Part shown: piece after piece, positions 1 through 9,807 of the stretch
How positions within the stretch are numbered: position 1 is the first letter of the stretch
Layout of the letters: each line of letters begins with the position of its first letter
Assembly (NCBI RefSeq): GCF_022836845.1
Contig: NZ_JAJNNZ010000001.1
Span: forward strand, 62,001 to 126,000
Source: Vibrio gelatinilyticus
Lineage (GTDB): Bacteria > Pseudomonadota > Gammaproteobacteria > Enterobacterales > Vibrionaceae
DNA length: 64,000 nt
Direction: 5' to 3'
The notes under the pieces: model-generated
The model's database searches: none
Told to the model about the DNA's origin: nothing
What the model saw: the letters and a program-made list of their open reading frames with translations, nothing else
Position numbers and translations under genes: made by a program

Positions 1-1198
1 GTGCGTTACGAATCAATTCGATGATGTCATCGATATTCGCAAGCGCTAGTGACAAAGCTTCCAGGATGTGAGCACGGTCTCTGGCTTTACGCAATTCGTA
101 GATAGTACGACGTGTCACAACTTCACGGCGGTGATCGACAAAGCACTTCAACATATCTTTCAGATTGAAGAGCTGAGGTTGGCCATTGTTAAGCGCAACC
201 ATGTTAATGCCGAATGTCGTTTGCAATTGGGTTTGCGAGTACAAGTTATTAAGAACAACTTCACCCACTGCATCACGCTTACACTCAATAACAATGCGCA
301 TACCGTCTTTGTCAGACTCATCGCGCAGGGCGCTAATACCTTCGACTTTCTTATCTTTTACAAGCTCGGCAATTTTTTCAATCAAGCGCGCTTTGTTAAC
401 TTGATAAGGGATCTCGGTAACAATAATGGTCTCTCTACCATTTTTGTCTGCTTCTATATCCGCTTTAGAGCGCATGTAGACTTTACCGCGACCTGTTTTG
501 TATGCTTCGATAATGCCCTTACGACCACTGATTAATGCTGCCGTAGGGAAATCTGGGCCAGGGATATACTCCATCAATTCATCGATGGTGATATCTTCGT
601 TTGCAATGTATGCCAAGCAACCGTCGACAACCTCAGTTAGATTATGAGGTGGGATGTTTGTCGCCATACCAACCGCGATACCTGACGCACCATTGACCAA
701 AAGGTTTGGTATTTTGGTCGGTAAGACCGCTGGTATTTGCTCAGTACCATCATAGTTAGGTACGTAATCAACCGTTTCTTTATCTAGGTCAGCCAGAAGT
801 TCGTGAGCAATTTTTGCCATTCGAACTTCGGTATAACGCATTGCCGCCGCTGAGTCGCCATCGATTGAGCCAAAGTTACCTTGACCATCGACCAACATAT
901 AGCGAAGCGAGAACGGCTGCGCCATACGTACAATAGTGTCGTACACTGCGCTATCACCGTGTGGGTGATATTTACCGATTACGTCACCCACAACACGGGC
1001 TGATTTTTTGTATGGTTTATTCCAATCATTGCCCAGTACATTCATCGCGAATAAAACGCGGCGGTGTACTGGTTTTAGGCCATCACGCACATCTGGAAGA
1101 GCACGACCAACGATGACTGACATCGCATAGTCAAGATATGAACCTCTTAGCTCATCTTCAATGTTTACGGGCGTGATCTCTTTAGCTAGATCGCTCAT
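1..1198 (-). CDS. gyrA: DNA gyrase subunit A (N-terminal part; gene runs off the window)
   Basis: Only the first ~399 codons of the gene are present; the 3' end lies beyond base 1. The protein starts [20 protein letters not shown], as in other GyrA proteins. The catalytic tyrosine is visible: Arg121-Tyr122 in the motif [13 protein letters not shown], with the Tyr codon at 833-835. The quinolone-resistance region reads [16 protein letters not shown], so Ser83 and Asp87 (E. coli numbering) are the wild-type susceptible residues. The enzyme breaks and rejoins DNA with GyrB to introduce negative supercoils in the cytoplasm. It is divergent from ubiG, the arrangement seen in vibrios. Identification is certain. 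Confidence 0.97.
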   Translation of the reverse strand, partial: MSDLAKEITPVNIEDELRGSYLDYAMSVIVGRALPDVRDGLKPVHRRVLFAMNVLGNDWNKPYKKSARVVGDVIGKYHPHGDSAVYDTIVRMAQPFSLRYMLVDGQGNFGSIDGDSAAAMRYTEVRMAKIAHELLADLDKETVDYVPNYDGTEQIPAVLPTKIPNLLVNGASGIAVGMATNIPPHNLTEVVDGCLAYIANEDITIDELMEYIPGPDFPTAALISGRKGIIEAYKTGRGKVYMRSKADIEADKNGRETIIVTEIPYQVNKARLIEKIAELVKDKKVEGISALRDESDKDGMRIVIECKRDAVGEVVLNNLYSQTQLQTTFGINMVALNNGQPQLFNLKDMLKCFVDHRREVVTRRTIYELRKARDRAHILEALSLALANIDDIIELIRNA

Positions 1199-1517
1199 AG
1201 AGCCATTATCCCTCTATAGTTTGATCGTATATTCGATACGTATAAGGAGAAAAAATATAACACAATATTCGTAATATCGGCATCACTTTCCCTTCGCTTT
1301 TACTATGTTGTGACCTTTGTTACGAATCAAACGCCTACAATTTGCACATTTGATATCTATCGCTCTGAAAAGTGATGAAAAAAGAAACAATTAACGCAAC
1401 ACAATTCACAGAGTTGCTGCGCCAACAAATGTGAAGTTTTTTTGTCTTAGATAAACACCGATCTAAAAATTAGGGGTATACTCGCGACAAGCGTTAGTCA
1501 CAAACAAGTTAATACAT
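1199..1517. other. gyrA-ubiG divergent intergenic region
   Basis: This 319-base stretch carries the two divergent promoters. Toward ubiG there is a TATACT -10-like hexamer near 1477-1482 without a clear -35 box. No ORF, tRNA or strong terminator is visible. Confidence 0.5.
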
Positions 1518-2222
1518 ATGGAAAAACAGCAAAACGTCGATTTAAACGAAATTAAAAAATTCGAAGATATGGCGAGCCGTTGGTGGGATCTAGAAGGTGA
1601 GTTTAAACCTCTACATCAGATTAACCCATTGCGACTCAACTACGTACTTGACCATGCCAATGGCCTTTTCGGCAAGAAAGTGCTCGATGTCGGTTGTGGT
1701 GGCGGTATTTTGTCGGAGAGCATGGCGGTGCAAGGCGCAGAGGTGACGGGACTGGATATGGGGCGAGAACCACTCGAAGTGGCTCGTCTTCATGCCCTTG
1801 AAAGCAACGTTAAAGTCACCTACGTACAAAATACTATTGAGCAGCACGCCGATGAACATCCCGAAACTTACGATGTCATCACTTGCATGGAGATGCTCGA
1901 GCACGTACCGGATCCTCTGTCGGTGGTACGTTCTTGCGCTAAATTGATAAAGCCTGGCGGACAAGTGTTTTTTTCTACGCTCAATCGCAACCTTCAATCA
2001 TATCTGTTTGCCATTGTCGGCGCCGAGAAATTGCTTAAAATCGTTCCTGAAGGTACTCATGATCATGAGAAGTTCATTAAACCTTCTGAGCTTTTGAAGA
2101 TGATTGACCACAGTGAATTGACCGCTCTTGGTATCACTGGCTTGCAATATAATCCTTTGACTGACACCTATAAATTAGGAAAACGTGTCGACGTTAATTA
2201 CATTGTTCATACTCAAAAGTAG
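1518..2222 (+). CDS. ubiG: Ubiquinone biosynthesis O-methyltransferase UbiG
   Basis: A 234-residue class I SAM-dependent methyltransferase. Motif [14 protein letters not shown], lies near residues 55-67 and binds S-adenosylmethionine. The N-terminus ([20 protein letters not shown]) and the motif LEHVPDP are typical of UbiG, which performs both O-methylations in ubiquinone synthesis. The length matches the family (about 235-240). The Shine-Dalgarno sequence before the ATG at 1518 is weak. The gene is divergent from gyrA and precedes nrdA, an order conserved across vibrios and E. coli. A hairpin just after the stop (about 2232-2255) has no T-run, so it is only a weak terminator candidate. Confidence 0.95.
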   Translation: MEKQQNVDLNEIKKFEDMASRWWDLEGEFKPLHQINPLRLNYVLDHANGLFGKKVLDVGCGGGILSESMAVQGAEVTGLDMGREPLEVARLHALESNVKVTYVQNTIEQHADEHPETYDVITCMEMLEHVPDPLSVVRSCAKLIKPGGQVFFSTLNRNLQSYLFAIVGAEKLLKIVPEGTHDHEKFIKPSELLKMIDHSELTALGITGLQYNPLTDTYKLGKRVDVNYIVHTQK

Positions 2223-2527
2223 TCTGATAAAAGAAGGTTGTCGCAGCGACCTTCTATAACTTCCCTATCTCATTAACATCGAATCTATTTGGCTTTTTTC
2301 TAAAACATACTAAAGCTATTAACACAACTATGATTTGCTGATTTATTGAACCAATTTTGCCATTTTTTGCGCTCGATCAACAACAATCAAAATAGCCTAA
2401 AGATCAAGAAATTTTTTTTGCGATTGGTTGAATTGAAATCGATCTTCCAACTCCTACTTTTCCCTAGCTAAGTCTCACCTTACACCGTCCGTTAGTAAAC
2501 ACTAACTGTTTTTTTTCTTTCCCCTAG

Positions 2528-2536
2528 TTATCCACA
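2528..2536 (+). promoter_or_regulatory. DnaA box (TTATCCACA)
   Basis: The sequence TTATCCACA is a perfect 9-mer DnaA box about 200 bases upstream of the nrdA start. In E. coli the nrdAB promoter is also controlled by DnaA. Function here is inferred from position and sequence. Confidence 0.6.
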
Positions 2537-2605
2537 AGACATTCACCAAAGCTAACTTGAAAAATGGAACGTACAGCACTATCTTGTAACTCGTAAAGCG
2601 ATTGA

Positions 2606-2621
2606 CCCCTATATGTTGTGT
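2606..2621 (+). promoter_or_regulatory. NrdR-like box upstream of nrdA
   Basis: The 16-mer CCCCTATATGTTGTGT matches 13 of 16 positions of the NrdR consensus ACACTATATATTGTGT as I recall it. NrdR boxes occur as pairs about 31-32 bases apart. A weak partner (TATCTTGTAA, within about 2574-2589) sits at that distance upstream. NrdR is the ATP-cone repressor of ribonucleotide reductase genes. Confidence 0.5.
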
Positions 2622-2729
2622 TTCACAACAAATCGTATAGGTAGACTTGGATCACGAAGTTGTTACAAAAATCTACAAAAATTACAGAAACGTGCAACTT
2701 CACACAGTTTTGTTAGGGAACTCCTCAGA

Positions 2730-5018
2730 ATGAACCAGCAACTCACCGTTACAAAGCGTAATGGGCGTAAAGAAAATATCGATCTCGAAAAAATCCACCG
2801 CGTTATTACATGGGCGGCGGAAGGCCTACAGAACGTTTCCGTTTCTCTAGTTGAATTAAAAGCTCACATTCAATTTTATGACGGTATTACGACTTCAGAC
2901 ATCCATGAGACGATCATCAAGTCAGCAGCTGATTTGATCTCAGAGGATGCACCAGACTACCAATACTTGGCAGCACGTCTTGCTGTTTTCCACCTGCGTA
3001 AAAAAGCTTACGGACAGTATGAGCCACCTAAGCTGTACGACCATGTCGCCAAACTGGTAGATATGGGTAAGTACGACAAGCACTTAATGGAAGACTACAG
3101 CAAAGCAGAACTCGAAGAGCTCGATAACTATATTGACCATACTCGAGATCTCAATTTCTCATACGCTGCCGTCAAACAACTTGAAGGTAAGTACTTCGTT
3201 CAAAACCGTGTAACAAAAGAAATTTATGAGAGTGCTCAGTTTCTTTATATTTTGGTTGCGGCGTGCTTGTTCGCTAAATACCCAACCCAAACTCGTTTAA
3301 GCTATATCAAGCGATTCTACGATGCGGCATCTGAATTCAAAATCTCTTTGCCTACCCCTATTATGTCGGGTGTACGCACGCCAACTCGCCAGTTTAGCTC
3401 CTGTGTTCTTATTGAATGTGGTGATAGCCTTGATTCGATCAATGCGACGGCAGGCTCTATCGTTCGCTATGTTTCGCAACGTGCGGGGATCGGTATCAAT
3501 GCTGGACGCATTCGCGCTCTAGGCTCAGAAATTCGTAACGGTGAAGCGTTCCATACTGGTTGTATTCCTTTTTATAAGTACTTCCAAACCGCAGTAAAAT
3601 GTTGCTCACAAGGCGGTGTACGTGGTGGTGCGGCCACTGTGTTCTACCCAATGTGGCACGGCGAAGTACAATCGCTACTGGTTCTTAAAAACAACCGTGG
3701 TGTAGAAGAAAACCGCGTTCGTCATATGGATTATGGCGTACAGCTTAACAAGCTTATGTACTCTAGACTGGTACAAGGCGGTAATATCACGCTCTTTTCG
3801 CCATCAGATGTTCCTGGCTTATACGATGCGTTCTTTGAAGACCAAGAGAGATTTGAACGTTTATACGTACAGTACGAAAACGACCCTTCAATTAAGAAGG
3901 AAACCGTTAAAGCACTAGAACTATTTACACTGCTCATGCAAGAACGTGCATCAACGGGTCGAATCTATATTCAAAACGTTGACCACTGTAATACTCACAG
4001 CCCATTTGATGCTGAAGTTGCTCCAGTACGTCAATCAAACTTATGTTTGGAAATTGCGCTGCCGACTAAACCACTTGTCAATGTCGAAGACGATTCAGGC
4101 GAAATTGCACTGTGTACGCTATCAGCGTTTAACCTGGGCGCAATTAAGTCACTGGATGATTTCGAAGAGTTGTCGGATCTTGTTGTGAGAGCTTTAGACG
4201 CTCTACTCGATTATCAAGACTACCCTCTTCCTGCGGCATATAAGTCAACGATGAATCGTCGTACTCTGGGTGTTGGTGTCATTAACTTTGCTTATTACCT
4301 AGCCAAAAACGGCGTGAAGTATTCTGATGGTTCTGCAAATGGATTGACGCACCGTACTTTTGAAGCCATACAATATTACTTGCTCAAGGCATCGGTAGAA
4401 CTAGCGAAAGAACAAGGTCGCTGCCCACTGTTCAATGAAACAAATTACGCGAAAGGATTGCTGCCAATCGACACCTATAAAAAAGATGTCGATCTAGTGT
4501 GTGACGAACCTCTTCACTATGATTGGGACGGTTTACGCTCTGAAATCATGGAACATGGTTTACGTAACTCAACACTCACAGCGCTAATGCCTTCTGAAAC
4601 TTCATCGCAAATTTCGAACGCGACTAACGGTATTGAACCACCGCGCGGTTATGTTTCTGTAAAAGCGTCTAAAGACGGTATTTTGAAACAGGTAGTTCCT
4701 GATTTCGTCAATCTGAAGGAAAACTACGAGCTACTATGGAACATCGGTGCTAACGATGGTTATTTGCACCTTGTTGGTATTATGCAGAAGTTTGTTGATC
4801 AGGCTATCTCTGCGAATACAAACTACGACCCAAGTGTTTATGACAATGGCAAAGTGCCAATGAAGAAACTACTCCAAGATCTTCTAACAGCCTACAAATA
4901 CGGGGTTAAAACTCTGTATTATCATAACACCCGTGACGGTGCAAAAGATGACCAAGGTGATGGCACAGTGGTTGCCGAACAAGATGATGATTGTGCAGGC
5001 GGCGGTTGTAAGATCTAA
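2730..5018 (+). CDS. nrdA: Ribonucleoside-diphosphate reductase class Ia, alpha subunit
   Basis: A 762-residue large subunit, close to the 761 of E. coli NrdA. I chose ATG 2730 because the protein then starts MNQQLTVTKRNGRKENIDLE, as in homologues; the frame is open 39 codons further upstream but that part lies in the regulatory region. An N-terminal ATP-cone (about 5-95) is followed by the catalytic barrel. The active-site motif NLCLEIALPT and the redox cysteine in LCTLSAF are present, and the C-terminal tail ends CAGGGCKI, the disulfide shuttle. It reduces ribonucleoside diphosphates to deoxy forms together with NrdB. It is followed by nrdB and yfaE in one operon. Confidence 0.96.
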   Translation: MNQQLTVTKRNGRKENIDLEKIHRVITWAAEGLQNVSVSLVELKAHIQFYDGITTSDIHETIIKSAADLISEDAPDYQYLAARLAVFHLRKKAYGQYEPPKLYDHVAKLVDMGKYDKHLMEDYSKAELEELDNYIDHTRDLNFSYAAVKQLEGKYFVQNRVTKEIYESAQFLYILVAACLFAKYPTQTRLSYIKRFYDAASEFKISLPTPIMSGVRTPTRQFSSCVLIECGDSLDSINATAGSIVRYVSQRAGIGINAGRIRALGSEIRNGEAFHTGCIPFYKYFQTAVKCCSQGGVRGGAATVFYPMWHGEVQSLLVLKNNRGVEENRVRHMDYGVQLNKLMYSRLVQGGNITLFSPSDVPGLYDAFFEDQERFERLYVQYENDPSIKKETVKALELFTLLMQERASTGRIYIQNVDHCNTHSPFDAEVAPVRQSNLCLEIALPTKPLVNVEDDSGEIALCTLSAFNLGAIKSLDDFEELSDLVVRALDALLDYQDYPLPAAYKSTMNRRTLGVGVINFAYYLAKNGVKYSDGSANGLTHRTFEAIQYYLLKASVELAKEQGRCPLFNETNYAKGLLPIDTYKKDVDLVCDEPLHYDWDGLRSEIMEHGLRNSTLTALMPSETSSQISNATNGIEPPRGYVSVKASKDGILKQVVPDFVNLKENYELLWNIGANDGYLHLVGIMQKFVDQAISANTNYDPSVYDNGKVPMKKLLQDLLTAYKYGVKTLYYHNTRDGAKDDQGDGTVVAEQDDDCAGGGCKI

Positions 5019-5051
5019 ACCGTTTATTGGAATTAGTTAATTGAATAAAAC

Positions 5052-5075
5052 CTCCCCTCTCACTCTAGGGGGGAG
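5052..5075 (+). other. Hairpin between nrdA and nrdB
   Basis: CTCCCC and GGGGAG form a short GC-rich stem 17 bases before the nrdB ATG. There is no T-run, so it is more likely an mRNA processing or stability element, or a partial attenuator, than a terminator. The nrdB ribosome site (AAGGATTGAGG) follows it. Confidence 0.35.
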
Positions 5076-5092
5076 AAAAGGATTGAGGCAAA

Positions 5093-6226
5093 ATGGCTTA
5101 CAGTACTTTTAGTCAAACAAAAAATGACCAACTTAAAGAGCCTATGTTTTTAGGCCAGTCGGTCAACGTTGCTCGTTACGACCAACAAAAATTCGAAATT
5201 TTTGAAAAACTCATCGAAAAACAACTTTCTTTCTTTTGGCGACCAGAAGAAGTCGATGTTTCCAGTGACCGTATCGATTACAACAAGCTACCTGAACATG
5301 AAAAGCACATTTTCATCAGTAACTTAAAATATCAAACTCTATTAGATTCGATTCAAGGGCGCAGTCCAAACGTTGCCTTGCTTCCATTGGTATCGCTGCC
5401 AGAAGTTGAAACCTGGATCGAAACTTGGTCGTTCTCTGAAACCATCCACTCGCGCTCTTACACGCATATTATTCGTAATATCGTTAATGACCCTAGCCTG
5501 GTCTTTGACGATATCGTAGAGAACGAGCACATTTTGAAACGTGCTAAAGACATCGCTCATTACTACGATGATCTGATTCAAATGACCAACGATTACCATC
5601 GCTACGGTGAAGGTACTCATAGCATCAATGGCGAAGAAGTCACTATTAGCCTGATGGGGCTTAAAAAGAAACTCTATCTTTGCTTGATGTCTGTCAACGC
5701 ACTTGAAGCAATCCGCTTTTACGTAAGCTTTGCATGTTCTTTTGCCTTTGCCGAACGAGAACTGATGGAAGGTAATGCTAAAATCATCAAACTGATCGCT
5801 CGCGATGAAGCTCTGCATCTAACTGGTACACAGCACATGATCAATTTGCTTCGAAACGGTCAAGATGACTTTAGCTTTATGCAGATTGCAGAAGAGTGTA
5901 AGCAAGAGTGCTTCGACCTATTTAAGGAAGCCGCCGAGCAAGAAAAAGAATGGGCAGAGTACCTGTTTAAAGACGGGTCTATGATCGGCTTAAACAAAGA
6001 TATTCTGTGTCAGTACGTTGAATACATCACTAACGTACGTATGCAAGCCGTTGGTCTTGGGGTAGCTTATCCAGAAGCGACTTCGAACCCAATCCCTTGG
6101 ATTAATGCGTGGCTGTCCTCTGACAACGTTCAAGTCGCACCGCAAGAGGCTGAAATCAGCTCCTATCTAGTTGGCCAAATCGACAACGAGGTAAGTACTG
6201 ACGACTTCGAGGGTTTCGAACTTTAA
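5093..6226 (+). CDS. nrdB: Ribonucleoside-diphosphate reductase class Ia, beta subunit
   Basis: A 377-residue R2 subunit (E. coli NrdB is 376). It carries the diiron-tyrosyl radical cofactor that starts catalysis in NrdA. Family motifs seen include [20 protein letters not shown] near the N-terminus, the iron-ligand helices [17 protein letters not shown] and [12 protein letters not shown], and a C-terminal tail ending DDFEGFEL that docks on NrdA. The start is supported by GGATTGAGG upstream. Its stop TAA overlaps the ATG of yfaE by one base, which suggests coupled translation. Confidence 0.96.
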   Translation: MAYSTFSQTKNDQLKEPMFLGQSVNVARYDQQKFEIFEKLIEKQLSFFWRPEEVDVSSDRIDYNKLPEHEKHIFISNLKYQTLLDSIQGRSPNVALLPLVSLPEVETWIETWSFSETIHSRSYTHIIRNIVNDPSLVFDDIVENEHILKRAKDIAHYYDDLIQMTNDYHRYGEGTHSINGEEVTISLMGLKKKLYLCLMSVNALEAIRFYVSFACSFAFAERELMEGNAKIIKLIARDEALHLTGTQHMINLLRNGQDDFSFMQIAEECKQECFDLFKEAAEQEKEWAEYLFKDGSMIGLNKDILCQYVEYITNVRMQAVGLGVAYPEATSNPIPWINAWLSSDNVQVAPQEAEISSYLVGQIDNEVSTDDFEGFEL

Positions 6227-6501
6227 TGCCAACAATCAAAATCAACTCTCTTACTTCAATAGAGTCTAACCCATCAAACACCTTGTTAGAAACAATGGAG
6301 CAAGCGGGGTTAGACCCAGAATATAACTGCCGAGACGGACATTGTGGTGCGTGTCGCTGTACTCTGGTATCCGGTGAAGTCGAATATGTAGGTTTTGCTA
6401 TGGCGTATACGAAGAACAATGAAATATTGCCTTGCATCTGTCGCGCTAAAACAGACATTGAGCTCGATGATATTGCCCACCAAATAAAGAAAAGAGCCTA
6501 G
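6226..6501 (+). CDS. yfaE: YfaE-type [2Fe-2S] ferredoxin for NrdB cofactor maintenance
   Basis: A 91-residue plant-type ferredoxin. The cluster cysteines are in CRDGHCGACRC (C-x4-C-x2-C) with the fourth in LPCICR. YfaE supplies electrons to maintain the diferric-tyrosyl radical of NrdB. The start codon overlaps the nrdB stop, so it is the last gene of the nrdAB-yfaE operon. A strong terminator follows within 25 bases. Confidence 0.93.
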   Translation: MPTIKINSLTSIESNPSNTLLETMEQAGLDPEYNCRDGHCGACRCTLVSGEVEYVGFAMAYTKNNEILPCICRAKTDIELDDIAHQIKKRA

Positions 6502-6524
6502 CGGTTTCTTTTCTTTGAGTTGAT

Positions 6525-6553
6525 GAAACGGCCTATATGGCCGTTTCTTTTTT
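6525..6553 (+). terminator. Rho-independent terminator after yfaE
   Basis: A 9-bp perfect stem (GAAACGGCC/GGCCGTTTC) with a 5-base loop is followed by TTTTTT. It ends the nrd operon and sits against the 3' end of the convergent HD-GYP gene. Confidence 0.85.
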
Positions 6554-8816
6554 AGACAATACCTCGCAATAAACTCTCTTCGTCCACTTCGTCAATTTGA
6601 GACTCACACAGGTATGCCTCCGCATAGGTTTGGTAGACTTTCGTTTCTACGAATAACCTATATACGTCTTTGTCTATGTGATTCTCTAAGGCCATTTTGT
6701 GCAGGATAGCCAAAGCTTCAGCTATCGTTTTCGCGGTTTTATAAGGACGGTCAGATGCTGTAAGCGCTTCGAATATATCGGCCAATGCCAGAACTCTTTC
6801 AGGAATCGACAATTGATCTCCCGATAACTTCCTTGGGTACCCTGTGCCTTTCATTGTCTCATGGTGTGTCGAGGCGTATCTGGGTACACGTTCGAGCTCT
6901 TTTGGGAACGGGATGTTATTTAACATTTTGATCCCGCTAATCATATGCTCGTTGATTTTAAACCTTTCCTCATTGGTTAAGGTGCCTTTTTGAATCGACA
7001 GATTATAGATTTCCCCTAAATTATACAGATGCTTGGGAATGTCCATGTTAATGCCTGAGCTCGGCTCAACGTAATAGTCGCGGCTTCTCTTTATTATGTG
7101 AGAGTCTTTGTCCGCCAGTAAAGTTTCACGTGCAGGAAGAGAGGCTGTAGTTTGATCTACCCTTGATGTCTCCTGCGCGGAGAGCCCAAGTGTATTGTCA
7201 AAGAAGCGCATCCATTGTTGTTGCCCGATCTCTGCAATTTTTTGTAGGCTTTCGCTAGACATAAACTCATCACCGATATTGCTATTGGCGATAAACGCAA
7301 ACTGTTCTTGAAGCTCGTTTTTTCGATTAGTTAATTGACAATCAATTTCTTCATTGTTGGCATTAGGCGCCATTTTTTGACGAAGAGCAGCAATTTCAGC
7401 ATCCCGCCACAACACTTCAAAGCGGGTTCGTATTTCGTGTATTCGGTTGTAGTTGGTCTCAAGTTTAGTCGCCTTGTCCACCACATACTCTGGGGTTGTG
7501 ATCTTGCCGCAGTCATGCAGCCACGCCGCTACCCGAAACTCACGCCATTCGTCTTCATTTTTAAAGGAAAACGCCGTAAATGGTGCTAAGTCACTTTGGT
7601 GCGCTTTGTCTACCAAAAGGATGGCTAACTCGGGAACCCGTAGACAATGGCCTCCTGTATAGGGGGATTTGTCATCAATGGCATCAGCGACAAGCTGAAT
7701 AAAGGAATCGATAAACTCTTTTTGCTCTTTTTCATATTGTTCGAGCGAGCTTGCCATGTTGGTAAACGAGAGCGAAAGGCGATGAATTTCTTTCACATGG
7801 CTGTCGATATGCTCCAATTCATCGTATTTTCTATTCGCAATAAGCTTAGATTGTTTCTCCAACAATTTAATAGGCTTTACAACCGGTATTGCTATAAACC
7901 ATACAACAACCAGAAGTAGCAGCAGCGCCAAAAGTGTTACCTGTAAAAAGAACGCCACTTTTTTGTTTACTGAATCCATGATTTGACTCTGTGGGATCAC
8001 AATAGAGAGGTATTGCTGCTCCTCATCATCTACTTTTTCGATATAGACATAATGATTAATTCCATTAATTATAACTTCTTGAATCCCTTGACTAAGCGCC
8101 TCCCTCTTAATTAAACCAGCCACTTCTTTGTAGGGAATGTGAGTAAGAATGATTCTTTCATCTCGCCATTTGTTCTCAAGGTAGGCTAACGCGGGCTCAT
8201 CTATACTCTCGATGGCCTGTTCGATGAGTTCGGCTAAACCGGCTTGACCTGAATGGAGCACCAGATTGTAGCGACTGTCTAGTAGTTCCAAAGGAATTTG
8301 CTCAACCGAAATGTCTTCAATCAATAGATTGTCTATCTTCTTCAACAATACAAGCTCACTATCCAACACCGCATCTATCTCTGCCATATCCAGGCTTTGT
8401 AATGCCTCTCTCAATGTTGGGTATTTCACTATCTCGGCGTTGGGAAATAGGTCTCTGAACTTATACTCAATCGTCCAACCATCTAGCACTCCGATTATCA
8501 AAGGCTTTTGGTATTTATCTGGACTTTTAAATAAGGAGGTGTCTCTTAATGCGATTGCAAATGGTGTGTCGTACAGCGGAACTTTTTGGGTCAATGGCAA
8601 CGAAATACTCGAACCTGCAGAGATTGAATGTAAAATGTCTATGCGGCCTTTTCCAAATTGCGCCACCAGCTCCTTCCAACTTAACCCGTTGATATACTCG
8701 AACTGTAGTCCGGTTAACTTGCTGATCATTCTCATGATATCAATCGCATAACCTTGTGGGTGACCAGTTACCGCAAAATCAATAGGAGCCCAATCTAATT
8801 GATTGGATACTTTCAA
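6552..8816 (-). CDS. Membrane HD-GYP phosphohydrolase, 3' part of a frameshifted gene
   Basis: This frame encodes an SBP_bac_3-like periplasmic domain (about residues 1-220), a transmembrane segment (about 290-310), a HAMP-like region and an HD-GYP domain. The catalytic HD pair is at residues 434-435 (WLHDCGK) and the GYP motif HHETMKGTGYP near 650-660. HD-GYP enzymes with these motifs hydrolyse cyclic di-GMP. A ~200-residue insertion separates the HD and GYP motifs. The only start in this frame is a TTG inside a folded domain, and the frame is open back to about 8906. The upstream frame ending at 8897 encodes the matching N-terminal part, so I read the two as one gene broken by a single-base shift. 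If intact it would be about 1040 residues. The genes around it do not reveal its signal. Confidence 0.85.
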   Translation of the reverse strand: MKVSNQLDWAPIDFAVTGHPQGYAIDIMRMISKLTGLQFEYINGLSWKELVAQFGKGRIDILHSISAGSSISLPLTQKVPLYDTPFAIALRDTSLFKSPDKYQKPLIIGVLDGWTIEYKFRDLFPNAEIVKYPTLREALQSLDMAEIDAVLDSELVLLKKIDNLLIEDISVEQIPLELLDSRYNLVLHSGQAGLAELIEQAIESIDEPALAYLENKWRDERIILTHIPYKEVAGLIKREALSQGIQEVIINGINHYVYIEKVDDEEQQYLSIVIPQSQIMDSVNKKVAFFLQVTLLALLLLLVVVWFIAIPVVKPIKLLEKQSKLIANRKYDELEHIDSHVKEIHRLSLSFTNMASSLEQYEKEQKEFIDSFIQLVADAIDDKSPYTGGHCLRVPELAILLVDKAHQSDLAPFTAFSFKNEDEWREFRVAAWLHDCGKITTPEYVVDKATKLETNYNRIHEIRTRFEVLWRDAEIAALRQKMAPNANNEEIDCQLTNRKNELQEQFAFIANSNIGDEFMSSESLQKIAEIGQQQWMRFFDNTLGLSAQETSRVDQTTASLPARETLLADKDSHIIKRSRDYYVEPSSGINMDIPKHLYNLGEIYNLSIQKGTLTNEERFKINEHMISGIKMLNNIPFPKELERVPRYASTHHETMKGTGYPRKLSGDQLSIPERVLALADIFEALTASDRPYKTAKTIAEALAILHKMALENHIDKDVYRLFVETKVYQTYAEAYLCESQIDEVDEESLLRGIV

Positions 8817-8896
8817 TACTGGGGTATTTTTAACCAGCTCAATTTGAGCCTCAGTTAATCTAAAGGGTCGAACAGCAGGTAGCTCACTTTCAATAT

Positions 8897-9670
8897 CTAC
8901 GTGCGATTAGTCGCGGTGATTCGCCCATCAGGAAGAAACACAAAGGCTTCAAAAGTAGCTTTGTCTAGGCTATCAAAGTAAGACTCAATCGTTGAAAGTG
9001 TGTAATCAACGGCAAAAACGGTATCCGAACCCAGAATTCTTTTTGAGTAAGTTTGCCCCGTGACAGTTAAGTGGTGAAAAAGGTAGGGGTCGGTTTTCGT
9101 AACAGAGCTGTCGCCAGCATTTTGGTACCATGGGCGCTGGGATGGAAGAAAAGAGCTTGGAGCTATCGTCTTTCGTTTTAGATTAAGCGCACCATCATAA
9201 TAAACCGACTCCTTAACCCTACCCTTTCCAATACCGTGATGCTTAATCTGTAACCACCTCTCGTCAGCACTGGCATATAGCCTTGAACGAACATTAGCGG
9301 AATTTAAGTTGATGACCTGGAAAAGGTCTTCGTTATCATTGGCAATGTAAACACTATAAATATTGGGATTGTGAGTTAAGACCGTCGTCATGAACAATAA
9401 AAGATCGGCTTCATCTTCTACTTTGTCGATCAATTTTATCGATATAGCACTTTCATCCACAATACCTCTTGCCGCCGAATCCAACTGAGAAAGCGTGCTT
9501 CTCACTTGACTCGAAATATGTTGGTAACGCATTAGTGAGTTGGATAACTCACTATTTTTTAGGAAATAATACTGTATAGAAACGGAAAACGCGATTGTAA
9601 CGGCCGTTGTAATAACCAAGAGTGTACCCAACGCTAAGCGTATCGACATCCTATGCTTTTTTGAATCCAT
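8897..9670 (-). CDS. Membrane HD-GYP phosphohydrolase, 5' part of a frameshifted gene (Cache-type sensor)
   Basis: 257 residues with an N-terminal transmembrane helix (about 10-32) and a periplasmic Cache-like domain (motifs IYSVYIANDNEDLFQV, SQRPWYQNAGDSS, VFLPDGRITATN). It stops at TAG 8897-8899. The -1 frame opens after a TAA at 8907-8909 and continues with HVDIESELPAVRPF into the HD-GYP frame, so the shift must lie within about 8900-8906. Cache plus SBP_bac_3 plus HAMP plus HD-GYP is an architecture I associate with Vibrio proteins. On its own this piece would be a membrane-anchored sensor without output. It may be a real mutation or a sequencing error. Confidence 0.75.
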   Translation of the reverse strand: MDSKKHRMSIRLALGTLLVITTAVTIAFSVSIQYYFLKNSELSNSLMRYQHISSQVRSTLSQLDSAARGIVDESAISIKLIDKVEDEADLLLFMTTVLTHNPNIYSVYIANDNEDLFQVINLNSANVRSRLYASADERWLQIKHHGIGKGRVKESVYYDGALNLKRKTIAPSSFLPSQRPWYQNAGDSSVTKTDPYLFHHLTVTGQTYSKRILGSDTVFAVDYTLSTIESYFDSLDKATFEAFVFLPDGRITATNRT

Positions 9671-9807
9671 TCAATAACCTCACTCCGTTGCATTATCAGC
9701 CCCCCTCAAATCGCTAAAGGGTAAGTTATCAAAAACTAATCAAAGTAAGCATAGTCAACAGGCTCGTTACCGTCTTTGTTATCACGCCCAATGCATTCAG
9801 TTTTATC

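Larger units (their letters stand above)
2223..2729 (+). promoter_or_regulatory. Long nrdA upstream control region
   Basis: About 500 bases lie between ubiG and the nrdA start with no convincing gene. The region is AT-rich and holds a perfect DnaA box (2528-2536) and an NrdR-like box (2606-2621). A weaker NrdR half-match is centred about 32 bases upstream of that box. This is consistent with the cell-cycle and dNTP-responsive control known for nrdAB in enterobacteria. The frame is open upstream of ATG 2730, but a longer nrdA reading frame would start inside the NrdR box. Confidence 0.6.

Noticed and set aside
68..535. 155-codon plus-strand frame
   Set aside because: It lies fully antisense to gyrA, whose protein is clear on the other strand; it is a shadow.
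2613..2729. N-terminal extension of NrdA by 39 residues
   Set aside because: The extension has no similarity to NrdA N-termini and begins inside the NrdR-like box; the ATG at 2730 gives the family length and start.
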